A DNA stretch of 64,000 bases from Crambe crambe (taxonomy: Eukaryota > Porifera > Demospongiae > Poecilosclerida > Crambeidae). Shown here one piece after another: positions 52,528 through 63,949 of the stretch. Position 1 is the stretch's first letter. The number at the start of each line of letters is the position of its first letter. The notes under the pieces were generated by a model. The model made no database searches, was not told the DNA's origin, and was given only the letters and a program-made list of their open reading frames with translations. The position numbers and the translations under genes are program-made. The stretch covers positions 7,439,001-7,503,000 of the forward strand of contig OZ004584.1 in NCBI GenBank assembly GCA_963924555.1, given 5' to 3'.

Positions 52528-54052
52528 ATGAGTGCTGACTACACTGCCACTTACTCTGTGGTGGATCTAACCAAGAAGAAGAAGACTCGTCTTGCTGCTA
52601 AGAAAGACAAACCACCTGAAATACAGAGCTCTGATATTCCAATGTATTCTGAGATCAATCGAGTTAGTGAGACATCTGCTCCATGGAGTGCTGATACTGC
52701 ATTTGATAATCAAGTGTATTCCATGGGCACATCAGACAACACATATTCAGTGTTAAATAGCGAACAGACTCATCAGGCAAATCCAGCAACTCCTCATGAC
52801 AATATGCCTGGGACTAAGACTGCCTCACACAGAGAAGTCAAAGAAAGACGGAACTTAGTATGGATCGTGATCAGTGTTAATATCCTGCTATTCCTTGCAG
52901 TGAGTGCAGTTGCTGTGGTCGCACTTAAAATTGAATTCCAAAATGGTCTCCAACAATCAATCACTCCCACTTGCAGAAGTTCCAAAGCTGAATCATCACT
53001 CTCAAATTCCAGTGCTAGCTATGCTGAGTCAAAATTTTTCAGCACTTGATAACAAGATACGAAATATCTTTGAACAGTTTGAGTCAAGAGTGAACAATCT
53101 TTATGCCTTACATTTGATCGGAAGGAATTCAGATAACTCAGCCACTTCATGTTCTCATGTCTTGCAGTTGAATTCCTCCTCCCCATCAGGTCACTACTGG
53201 ATCAGGTCCTCCAATGGCTCTGCTGTGCGTGTGTACTGTGACATGACCAGGTCGTGTGGTGGAGTCACTGGAGGGTGGATGAGAGTGGTTAGTCTGGACA
53301 TGAGAGACAACAGTAGCCGATGTCCCAGTGGCCTCAGGCTGGGGACTCCCAGAAATTGTAGTCTTGAACTAAGAATATGTGAAATTAGTATGAACTCTCC
53401 TAATGGAAATTGTTCTTCAAATAGTTACACTTCACATGGTCTTCAGTATTCCCATGTATGTGGGATGATCAGAGCCTACCAGTACAGGACACTCGATGCA
53501 TTTCCTCTATAAATAGAGGTTTATATAAATTCCAACTATGTTGATGGTGTGAGCCTGACTCATGGAGTGCCTCCCTTAAGGAAGCACATTTGGACTTTTG
53601 CTGCAGGTAAATAATTATAGCTAGCTATAAAGATGTACATATATCTACTGATACAATTTTTTTTTTTTTGGGGGGGGGGGGGTGGGAGGTGGGGTAGCTA
53701 CAGGAATTGAAGTGGGAACTATTATTATTATGAGAGTAGTAATTAAAATCATGCGGAACATTGAATAGGGGAGGATTGCGACTCTAATCGACCTTCATTT
53801 CTCGAAGACAGTCATTTCATATTTTGTGGTGGAATTGTTGGTACCATTCATGATGTCTGCTATGATGAATTTCCTTTATGGGACAGGGAAGACTGTGGGT
53901 CCAATGTGGATTGCACTCTCAATGATCCTCCATGGTTCTACAGACGACTTCCAGAACTCACCTCTGACGATATAGAGATGAGAGTGTGTTGTGACCAACC
54001 TCACGATGATGAAGTCATTGGAATTGAAGCATTTGAAATTTACGTCCAGTGA
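52528..54052 (+). pseudogene. Lectin-like gene 2, two-exon type, broken
   Basis: The start (MSADYTATYSVVDLTKKKK) and the membrane span (LVWIVISVNILLFLAV) match the gene at 56682. After the span about 14 bases are missing and about 4 are inserted in the stalk, so the membrane part and the ectodomain are in different frames (52528-53049 versus about 52904-53512). The ectodomain is then cut by a stop after LDAFPL, where the paralog reads on. The second exon (from about 53768, EDCDSNRPSFLED...) ends at TGA 54052 and is open. With these breaks it is probably a pseudogene. Confidence 0.75.
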
Positions 54053-54107
54053 AGAACAAGGGAGTGGATGATCAATATTTTTAAACTTCATTCACGAAAT
54101 AACTTAG

Positions 54108-54108
<1 letters not shown>

Positions 54109-54160
<52 letters not shown>
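54109..54160. repeat. (CA)n microsatellite
   Basis: About 25 CA units, 60 bases past the stop of the broken gene. A shorter (CA)n is at the matching place after 59990. Confidence 0.9.
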
Positions 54161-54161
<1 letters not shown>

Positions 54162-54381
54162 ATACCCCATGTGATCACAATTTCATTCTTGTACACATTC
54201 CATTGGTAGTCAGCATGTTTTAGACCTTAGCTATCTATCGAGGTCACTATTGTGTTCCTCAAAATACTGTTGGGAAAATCCTGTTTGGGAAATTCTGTAT
54301 TTTCTCTAAATAACACTCAACCTCCCATAAATGGCATATACTTTGTCCTTTTGCACACTAGAGGTTCAAGCAGTCGCAAAA

Positions 54382-55752
54382 ATGAGTTCTGAGTTTGATG
54401 TTCAACCTGAGATACCCTCCGATATTCCTGTATATTCTGAAATTAATATAAAGAGGGAGTCATCCCCTCCTCATGTGGAAACATTTGAGAATCAAGCTTA
54501 CTCCATCAATACACTGGTGAACACACATTCAAAGTCATCTCAGCAGGCAAATCCAGCAACTCCTTCATATGACGATGTGCTTTGGACTAAGAATGCCCCA
54601 CACAAAGAGAAGTCAAAGAAAGACCAGTGTGAAAGGAACTTAGTATGGATCATGATTAGTGTTATTATCCTGCTACTCCTTGCAGTGGGTGCAGTTGCTG
54701 TGGTCACACTTATCCAAGTTTCAAAATTGAATACTGAAATAGTCTCCCTCAGAGCATCACTCTCAAATTCCAGTGCTGTGCTGGATTCCGAAATACTTTC
54801 CAACAGAGGATCACTCCATCTCGCACTTGCAGAAGTTTCAAATGAAATAGTCTATATTGAAGCATCACTCTCAAATTCCAGTGCTGTGCTGAGTCAAAAA
54901 TTTTCAACACTTGAGAATGAGACACAGATTCACTTTGATGTGTTGGATTCAAGAGTGAATGGCCTTTATACCATACACTTGACTGGAAGGAACTCTGATA
55001 ATCCTGCTATTTCATGTTTCCATGTCTTGCAGTTGAATTCCCCCTCCCCATCAGGTCACTACTGGATCAGGTCCTCCAATGGCTCTGCTGTGCGTGTGTA
55101 CTGTGACATGACCAGGTCGTGTGGTGGAGTCACTGGAGGGTGGATGAGAGTGGTTAGTCTGGACTGGAGCACTGAATCTCTTCCATGTCCTTATGGATTC
55201 AGAAAACGCGGCCATTCAAACATCCACACTTGTGGAATTGGATCCACATTAACTGGTTCTTGTTCTTCTTTGATCTTCAAAACATACAGCACTGTGTATA
55301 GTAGAGTCTTTGGTGCTTATGGGCGTGGCTCAAGTATTGACTCTAATTATGTGGATGGTGTTAGTCTTACACATGGAAGCAATCCTAGGAGACACATCTG
55401 GACTTTTGCTGCTGCTATTAATGATAATCCTAATTCATCACATTCGAGTAGCCTCTGTCAGTGTGTGAAACCAGGAATCATGGCCCCTCCTTCTTTTGTT
55501 GGAGCTGACTACTTCTGCGATACAGGAAGTCGAAGTGGAGCACGTGATGGGCAGCTTTACCCTGATGATCCCCTGTGGGACGGTGCTGGGTGTGCTTCTA
55601 CTAGCACGTGCTGTTCCTTCAATAACCCCCCATGATTCCACAAGCAACTCCCATCAGCCACCACTGACGACATAGAGATGAGGGTGTGTCGTGATGAGGG
55701 GGTATTCATTGAAGATATTGCCATATCAAGTATTGAACTTTATGTACAGTAG
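54382..55752 (+). pseudogene. Lectin-like gene 3, one-exon type, with a nonsense codon
   Basis: Highly similar to the gene at 49436 from the stalk onward. The tail is short (MSSEFDVQPEIPSDIPVYSEIN...) without the 43-residue repeats. The span LVWIMISVIILLLLAV and stalk are intact. In the ectodomain the NNPPW tryptophan codon is TGA at 55635, removing the last 40 or so residues, and 16 codons (CGKINAYQVGNTDAFG) are deleted near 55308. The frame after the TGA is still open to TAG 55752. The short deletion and single stop suggest recent loss; a truncated protein may still be made. An in-frame ATG at 54331 lies upstream, but 54382 matches the family. Confidence 0.72.
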
Positions 55753-56681
55753 TGTGCTGATCATCATATTCACCATAGACTATTGTAGTTCAATAACTAA
55801 CTAGTCAGTTAATCCAGTAGCTACTGTCACATTATTATTACATAGCCAGTTAATTTAGATGTTGCTATCATTATATTCTTTTACATAAAAGTGATCTTTG
55901 ATTCCTCTATGGGCAGGGTGTTGCAGGGTGTTGCAGCCTGCTCCAATATAACTTAGTGATTCCTATCAATTTTAGGAATCTAATTACTCAGACTAGGAAA
56001 GATGGAAGTAGTAGTGTGCTGAAACCATCAATATACTAGCAGGATTCAGAGGAACAAGCATTGCACAAACAATTGATTTGTTTAATACAGTTAGTAGCTA
56101 CATGAGCTGTGTGTGTGGTTTAAGTAAGTATATACTGACTTATTGACTCAAAATACAATTCATTGATTTTTATGTGTCTATGGTTTATATCATATAGCTT
56201 AGTATGAGAATAAAATTAATACAGTGTTGAGGTTTAGCTATGGAATTATGCAGAAAGCATTGTTTAAAGCTTCATAGTAACTTTAAGTAATTTCTGTATG
56301 AGGGTACCATTGGTGGCAAAATAGAACCGCAGCAATTGATACAGGTGAAAATGAAAGGTCTGATATCTACTTTCCTCTCCAGTGTGGATTTTTAAAGCTT
56401 CTTGTAGACCTAGTGATAACAAGTTTCACACTGTACCTCCTTTCTTTACTACCTACATGAGGTACTTCCATATCTCCTGTATATTAATGTTGTATTGGCT
56501 ACTGAGTAACAACATAGCAAGAAGACAAGCATCTTAAGAATAGACCCAAATAAGGAAATGTCTGGACTGTTTACTAAGTTGTATTTTTAGACTTAGTTTT
56601 ATGTACACAACTATTGCATCACACCTCGACAGAGGACCTTGAGAAATAGACTTGACCACACAAGTGAATGCACACAAAGAA
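55753..56681. other. Duplicated spacer
   Basis: A shortened copy of 51368-52527, with the same CTCAGACTAGGAAAGATGG and GACTCAAAATACAATTC phrases. The GT array is reduced to a few units (about 56107-56117), and the 28-kb-type repeat is absent. No gene. Confidence 0.65.
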
Positions 56682-57820
56682 ATGAGTTCCAAGTCTGCTG
56701 ACAGCACTGCCATTTACTCTGTGGTGGATCTAACCAAGAAGAAGACTCGTCTTGCTGCTAAGAAAGACAAACCACCTGAAATACTCTCTGATATTCCAAT
56801 GTATTCCGAGATCAATCGAGTTAGTGAGACATCTGCTCCATGGAGTGCTGATACTGCATTTGATAATCAAGTGTATTCCATGGGCACATCAGACAACACA
56901 TATTCAGTGTTAAATAGCGAACAGACTCAGGCAAATCCAGCAACTCCTCATGACGATGTGCTTGGGACTAAGACTGCCTCACACAAAGAGAAGTCAAAGG
57001 AAGACCAGTGTGAAAGGAACTTAGTATGGATCGTGATCAGTGTTAATATCCTGCTACTCCTTGCAGTGGGTGCAGTTGCTGTGGCTGCACATGTCAAAGT
57101 TTCAAAATTGAATCCAAAAATGGTCTCCAACAATCCATCACTCTCACTTGCAGAAGTTTCAAAGCTGAATGATAAAATAGCATCACTCTCAAATTCTAGT
57201 GCTATGCTGAGTCAAAATTTTTTAGCACTTGATAACAAGATACGAAATATTTTTGAACAGTTCAAGTCAAGAGTGAATGATCTTTATGCCTTACATTTGA
57301 TTGGAAGGAATTCAGATAACTCAGCCACTTCATGTTCCCATGTCTTGCAGTTGAATTCCTCCTCCCCATCAGGTCACTACTGGATCAGGTCCTCCAATGG
57401 CTCTGCTGTGCATGTGTACTGTGACATGACCAGGTCGTGTGGTGGAGTCACTGGAGGGTGGATGAGAGTGGTTAGTCTGGACATGAGAGACAACAGTAGC
57501 CAATGTCCCATTGGTCTCAGGCTGGGGATTCCCAGGAATTGTACTCCTGAACTAAGAATATGTGAAATTGGTACGAACTCTCCAACTGGAAAATGTTCTT
57601 CAAATAATTACACTTCACATGGTCTTCAGTATTCCCAAGTATGTGGGATGATCAGAGCCTACCAGTACAGGACACCCGATGGATTTCCTCCACAAACAGA
57701 GGTCTATATAAATTTCAACTACGTTGATGGTGTGAGCCTAACTCATGGAGTGCCCCCCTTAAGGAAGCACATTTGGACCTTTGTTGCAGGTAAATATAAC
57801 TAGCTATAAAGATGTACATT

Positions 57821-57851
<31 letters not shown>

Positions 57852-59924
57852 GGGGGTGAAGTGGGTATTATGATAGTAGCTATTTTTATAATTATCAGAG
57901 AGTGCGGTAGCACTCTCTAAGTAGGGATGGCAGGTCAAAGTCCATAGGACAGTATAAACTAAAAACTCTTCTTTCTCTTCTACCCTTACTCTACAGGTTC
58001 TCAGAAGGCTACAGTGAATTATTATATCTACAAAGAAGAGAGGAGAATGTTCAAAAGCCAAAAATTCATTCGCCAACATAAGAAAAAAACGAGTTCTAAA
58101 ATTGACTTTTCGTTCTTTTTCTTTATAATAATAAGGATAATAATAATAATAAGATCGACGTACCGACTTACTGGCTATAGTCATCAAAATTCTGCTTTGG
58201 CCATCTGTTAGAGCGGCACCTAGAGGCTGATCTTTTGCTATTAGTTTTGACTAAGGCTCTACTTCACTATTCGATAGCACTCGGAACACAGCTGCTAATC
58301 TTTCTCCGCCATTTTGAAGGGGGCGGGGCTTATGGGCGGAGCCACGTAAGCTTAAGTTTAGCTATAGCCAAGGTCTTCATTCATTATCTGATGATGTTCC
58401 AGTCACTCCTTGCTGAATTACAGTACAGATGCTCATCCTATAGTAGCATTATAGCCAGTACTTTGCTGTAGTGTAGTCAGCTCACTTCACCATGCCGTGT
58501 ACATGTCATTTACATTGCTGTTGCTGTAAAGTTTTATATCAACAAAACTTAAATAGCTAAACAAATTCTTCAACCAGAGACACTGTATGTACCTACAAAA
58601 GAGGTTTATGTAGAGCTGGCTTTGTATAGTACTGTACTGTAGCCTCCCTCATTCAACTTCAAACACTAAGAAAAAGGATAGAAACAAGTGAGCGTAAAAA
58701 ATAAAAAGGTTAAGTAGGGATAGCCTAAAATCTAGCTGGGCTATCTATAATGTGCTGCAGCCTCGTATGAAAAAAATCTTCGCGACATTACCTCATAAAA
58801 GGGGTGGGGCAATTAATAGCAGTTCTCCTCATATAACACCTGCACAGGATGTGGCCATTTGATGGCATCCACTATTATGATCACTACACCAAATGCATAA
58901 ACTCCCCATACTCCTCCCTCAAGCAAGACATACGTACCATCTCAATAATTATTTCAGTGATCACATATGTAACAATTAGCTAATGCTGTTCACTTTTTAA
59001 AATGTTCACTCCTTTCAGTACTCCATTACACTGCAGATGATCATCCTTCAAACTCTCCTCCCTGAACAGAATGAAATACTGATCATTAAATAAATTTAGT
59101 TCAATCAAGGAAGCCTTTAGTGTCTATCAATTTTCATAATCACAAAGAAAAAGAATGCAAACAAGTGAATGCAAAAAATTTCTTCGAAATAAAAATGTGA
59201 AGTAGGGATGCTATTATAACTGCAGCTTCATTATGAAAACCAAGTAGTGCAGCATCGAAGCAGTATGGCCCAAAAATCTAGCTGGAATATGTATTATAAC
59301 TGCATGCAAGAGAGTGAACTTAGTGAAGTGACCCTTACCCATCATCAAGTACAAGATAATATTCCTACTTCACTCCCATGATCAAGGGCCAAGGGAGTGA
59401 AGTAGGAATAGTATCTCGTACTTGATGATGGGTAAGGGTCACTTCACTAAGTTCACTCTCTTGCATGCAGTTATAATACATATTCCAGCTAGATTTTTGG
59501 GCCATACTGCTTCGATGCTGCACTACTTGGTTTTCATAATGAAGCTGCAGTTATAATAGCATCCCTACTTCACATTTTTATTTCGAAGAAATTTTTTGCA
59601 TTCACTTGTTATAATTACAATCATGCGGAACATTGAATAGGTATGGATTGCGACTCTAATCGACCTTCATTTCTTGAAGACAGTCATTTTTTATTTTGTG
59701 GTGGAATTGTTGGCACCATTCATGATATCTGCTATGAGGAATCTCCTTTATGGGACGGGGAAGACTGTGGGTCCAATGTGGATTGCACTCTCAATGATCC
59801 TCCATGGTTCTACAGACAACTTCCAGAACTCACCTCTGACGACATAGAGATGAGAGTGTGTTGTGACCAACCTCACAATGATGAAGACATTGGAATTGAA
59901 GTATTTGAAATTTATGTCCAGTGA
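56682..59924 (+). CDS. Type II membrane lectin-like protein 4, two-exon
   Basis: Exons 56682-57789 and 59641-59924 join in phase 1 and encode 463 residues. The start ATG is the MSS common to the family; the upstream frame begins with TTG. The tail has IYSVVDL, MYSEIN, VYSMGT and TYSVLN tyrosine motifs. The span is LVWIVISVNILLLLAVGAVAV, followed by a stalk (VSKLNPKMVSNN, LNDKIASL). The ectodomain has SGHYWIRSSNGSAVHVYCDM and GGWMRVVSLD, then a part different from genes 1, 3 and 5 (CPIGLRLGIPRNCTPELR) and ends, in exon 2, with CTLNDPPWFYRQLPELTSDD and FEIYVQ. The intron of 1.85 kb contains a long G run and a 217-base inverted repeat ending 31 bases before the acceptor. The gene appears whole. 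Confidence 0.8.
59161..59609. repeat. Near-perfect 217-bp inverted repeat
   Basis: Arms 59161-59377 and 59393-59609 are complementary with about two mismatches around a 15-base loop. A diverged single-arm relative lies at about 58670-58790. The matching intron of the broken paralog lacks it, so it is an insertion. The transcript of the host gene would fold into a long hairpin. Confidence 0.88.
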
Positions 59925-61300
59925 TGAACAAGGGAGTGGACGATCATTGAACATTTCAATGTTTCAAAACTTCATTCACAAAATAACTTAGTTCACACAC
60001 ACACACACAGCTAGCTACACTATGTGATCATAATGTGTGTTTTCCTTAATTAGTATAGCATCAAAAAAGTTCTAGCTACATAATTATGTGAAGCTAACTA
60101 TGATCATAACACTTTACAAAACTGTTCGACTATTGTATGTGTGTTCACCATTGTATTGGAGTAAGCTTGATTTTAAAATGTTTCCACATGAGGAGGAGGA
60201 TGACTCCCTCTTTATATTGATTTCGGAATATACAGGAATATCGGAGGGTATCTCAAGTTGATTGTCTTCGTCAACATCAAACTCAGAACTCATTTTTGTG
60301 ATTGAGTGTGCAAAAGTTTATTATGTAGCTAATAACCATTTATGGAAAATTTGAGAGGTTGAGTGTTATTAGAGAAATATAGAATTTCCCAAACAGGATT
60401 TTCCTATAATAACAAAATTTGGAGGAAATGGGAATGCACACAACAGTGACAACCAATAGAATAAGTACAAGAATGAATTTGATAATATTGAGCATGTAGA
60501 GAGAGTATGAATAATTATGATGATTTGTGTGAACAGGTAGTCAACACATTACACTGTACTTTCAGCAATATTCCTCTTAGTTATCCATATCGTGTGCATT
60601 CCCATTTCCTCCAAATACTGTGGTTATTTTCTACATTACATGAATTTCAGACATCGATCTAACGGTTCCCCCCTCCCCCCCGAAAGAAAGCTCAATATCA
60701 AGTGTCAGGAGTGTAGACACTTTGCTAGGTGTAGAATCATACCTGCTGACACACCCACTTTGAGGGTACGTCAGTGTGGTGTAGCATAATCCTACCTAGC
60801 ATACACTATAAAGAATATTAAATGAGCTGTGATCCTTATTTTGGGCTTGCATGGTCTCTCATAACTGCAAGTGTGACCATAATATTGCAGCCAGGTTACA
60901 AACTGAAGGGTACAAAATCACACATGCTGCAGTAGTTTGAAAGTTGATGCTTCGAATGTTTGTACAGCTTGGCTATAACAATATAATCTCCTACACCAAC
61001 AGCATTAACCAGTAGCCTATACAAATTCATAACTGTGAATATGATGTCATTGGTACATAAAGTGCGCTCTGACTATAGCTAAATGGCTTTACTAACTACA
61101 TTAAAGTTACTTTTACATGACTACCACCCACTTGACAGTTATTCTACTCTTGATTACTGTATAGCTAGTTTCTATAAGATTAGAGCCTGCAGTTTTTGAC
61201 CTACAGCTGTTGTACCAAGTTCTTTTGTGTCTAGCTACTCTGAGTTGTCGCAAAAAAAAAGAGTTCCAATTTTGATGCTAACAAAGATAACCAGCTTGAA
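59925..61300. other. Spacer before lectin-like gene 5
   Basis: It contains the inverted gene piece at 60145-60293. Otherwise I see no exon. A plus-strand frame at 60592-60789 has a C-x2-C-x4-C pattern but no other support. A phrase around 60720-60800 (TGCTGACACACCCACTTTGA) partly recurs near 63565-63620. Confidence 0.5.
60145..60293 (-). pseudogene. Inverted start fragment of a lectin-like gene
   Basis: The complement begins ATG at 60293 and reads MSSEFDVDEDNQLEIPSDIP, then VYSEINIKRESS, like the gene at 54382, then loses frame after an insertion of TCC-type bases. No membrane span follows. It lies opposite to the array. Confidence 0.78.
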
Positions 61301-62743
61301 ATGATCTCCAATATTCCTGTATATTCAGAAATTAATCCAAAGAGGGAATCATCCCCTCCTCATGTGGAAACATTTGAAAATCAAGCTTACTCCATCAATA
61401 CACTGGAGAACACACATTCAAAGTCATCCAAACAGGCAAATCCAGCAACTCCTCATGACAATGTGCTTGGGACTAAGACTGTCCCACACAAAGAGAAGTC
61501 AAAGAAAGACCAGTGTGAAAGGAACTTAGTGTGGATCGTGATCAGTGTTAATATCCTGCTACTCCTTGCAGTGGGTGCAGTTGCTGTGGTCGCACTTGTC
61601 CAAGTTTCAAAATTGAATACTGAAATAGTTTCCCTCAGAACATCACCCCCACTTGCAGAAGATTCGAAATTGAATGATGATGTAGTCTTCCTCAGAGCAT
61701 CTCTCTTGAATACTAGCACTTCACTGAATAATGAAATAGTTTCCCTTGGAACATCATTCTCAAATTCCAGTGCTTCACTGAATGATAAAATAGCCTCCCT
61801 TGGAAAATTGTTCTCAAATTCCAGTGCTGAGTTGAGTCAAAATTTTTCATCATTTGAGAATAAGACACAGATTCAATTAGATAGGTTGGATTCAAGAGTG
61901 AATGACCTTTATACCATACATTTGACTGGAAGGAACTCTGATAATCCTGCTACTTCCTATTCCCACGTCTTGCTGTTGAATTCCTCCTCCCCATCAGGTC
62001 ACTACTGGATCAGGTCCTCCAATGGCTCTGCTGTACGTGTGTACTGTGACACAAGGTCATGTGGTGGAGTCACTGGAGGGTGGATGAGAGTGGCTAGTCT
62101 GGACTGGAGCAATGAATCTCTTCCATGTCCTGATGGATTCAGAGAACGCAGTGATTCAAACATCCGCACTTGTGGAATCAATTCCATATCAACTGGTTCA
62201 TGTTCTTCTATAATCTTTGAAACATACAGCACTGTGTATAGTAGAGTCTGTGGCAAGATAAATGCTCATCAAGTTGGTAATCCCGATGCCTTTTCTAGAA
62301 GTGATTCAAATATAAACATTGACTCTAATTACATGGATGGTGTTAGTCTTACACATGGAAGCAATCCTAGGGGACACATCTGGACTTTTGTTGCAGCAGT
62401 TAATGATGAACCTGGTTTAATACGTTCAGATAGCCTCTGTCAGTGTGTGAGACCAGGTGATACGAGCATCATGGCCCCTCCTTCTTTTGTGGGAATGGAC
62501 TACTTCTGCGATACAGGAAGTCGAAGTGGATCACATATTGGACAGTTTTACCCTAATGATCCCCTGTGGGATGGGGCTGGGTGTGCTTCTACTAGCACAT
62601 GCTGTTCCTTCAATAACCCCCCGTGGTTCCACAAGCAACTCCCATCAGTCACCACTGACAATATAGAGATGAGGGTGTGTCGTGATGAGGGCAGAAGCAA
62701 TGAAGACATCGCCATAACAAATATTGAACTTTATGTACAGTAG
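61301..62743 (+). CDS. Type II membrane lectin-like protein 5 (fibrinogen-like)
   Basis: A single exon of 480 residues from ATG 61301. The tail has VYSEIN and AYSINT motifs and no 43-residue repeats. The span is LVWIVISVNILLLLAVGAVAV, with the basic KEKSKKDQCERN before it. The stalk is long (SKLNTEIVSLRTS, then LNNEIVSLGTS, LNDKIASLGKL). The ectodomain runs from SGHYWIRSSNGSAVRVYCDT and GGWMRVASLD to the IELYVQ end, with the Met of CDM missing. At the place where relatives start (ATG SS), this copy has AAG (61259-61261), so the next in-frame Met at 61301 is the likely start and the product loses 14 residues. All Cys of gene 1's ectodomain appear kept. Function as for gene 1, inferred. Confidence 0.78.
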   Translation: MISNIPVYSEINPKRESSPPHVETFENQAYSINTLENTHSKSSKQANPATPHDNVLGTKTVPHKEKSKKDQCERNLVWIVISVNILLLLAVGAVAVVALVQVSKLNTEIVSLRTSPPLAEDSKLNDDVVFLRASLLNTSTSLNNEIVSLGTSFSNSSASLNDKIASLGKLFSNSSAELSQNFSSFENKTQIQLDRLDSRVNDLYTIHLTGRNSDNPATSYSHVLLLNSSSPSGHYWIRSSNGSAVRVYCDTRSCGGVTGGWMRVASLDWSNESLPCPDGFRERSDSNIRTCGINSISTGSCSSIIFETYSTVYSRVCGKINAHQVGNPDAFSRSDSNINIDSNYMDGVSLTHGSNPRGHIWTFVAAVNDEPGLIRSDSLCQCVRPGDTSIMAPPSFVGMDYFCDTGSRSGSHIGQFYPNDPLWDGAGCASTSTCCSFNNPPWFHKQLPSVTTDNIEMRVCRDEGRSNEDIAITNIELYVQ

Positions 62744-63949
62744 TATTCTGAGATAAACATCATCTTCAACATAAATAGTCATTTAGAGACACTATATCAT
62801 TATGGATTGAAACATACACCATTTTGGTTGTGTAAATTTTTAACTTCTTGCTGGTATGTGAGCTGGGTGTGGTTAACATGTACCGACACATTTTCGACCT
62901 GGGAAACTGAAACATTGTATGAGGATTCTACATTGAGTCATCCATAGAGATTTAGGGTGGGAGAGCATGGATTGAAGTATGAATGCAATATGGAATATTA
63001 AATTCAATGGTGCACGGAGGCCCTGGAATGCTGGGGCATTTTAGTGCAGGAATAATCAGTGTATACCATGTAGGCATCTTTCTATTATGCTAATTTTTTT
63101 GCCTGTTTGACCCCATTATGCTCTAGATTGTGCCCATAATCTTACTGAAAAATCAAGGTTTTCTTCTTCACACACACACTTACTCACTAGCCTAATTGCA
63201 TGCATTCCAATGATACATGATTATAAATAAGGTTCATGAGATAACTAGATTGTTTACTTCCTTAACCTTAACGTTTGGAATCTATTTGCTAAAAAGAAAC
63301 AATTAACCCTAATAATAATTATGCCTGAAAATTCACCTATTATGCTAGCATTATGCCTGATGCTCAGGAGTACCTATCATACCTAAAATTATTCCGGCAT
63401 AATAGATACCAGACCCTTCCCCCCTCCAAAATAAGAAGGAAAAAAAAAGGAGTATGTAGCAAGTATGGTCATCTAGCTAGCTTAAGGCTATTGTACATTA
63501 ATTTTTCCTGAGTATGCACATCACCAATACTCAAATTATGTCATATGTCAGAGGTGGTGTGCTAGTGTAGGGCCACATCCACCCATACTGAGGGTGCATG
63601 TCGAAGTCAGTATGATGTAGCAATAAGTCTACCTATACACTGCAAAATGAAATTATTATTTTAACAAACTTGCTTAGGGCACAGGATTTATTATGTCTGA
63701 CGAACTACTGCTGAATGAATTTATAACTTGCAGTGTGTAGCCTGTCATAATGTGCAATATTAAAGTCACACTTGCAGTTATGAGAAACCATGGTCAACCG
63801 AGCCCCAAGTAAAGTTCTACACTGCAAAAACAGAATCATTATTTCAATTGTTAGGCAAGATTAATTATCGTTGAAATAACCAAACAGTTTGTTATATTCA
63901 CCAAAAATATAGTGTCATTTTGATTAATCTCACTTAACTTTGATTTTGT
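62744..63949. other. Spacer at the right edge
   Basis: No exon seen. Some phrases recur from the 60.7-kb spacer. There is no microsatellite of note. Confidence 0.45.
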
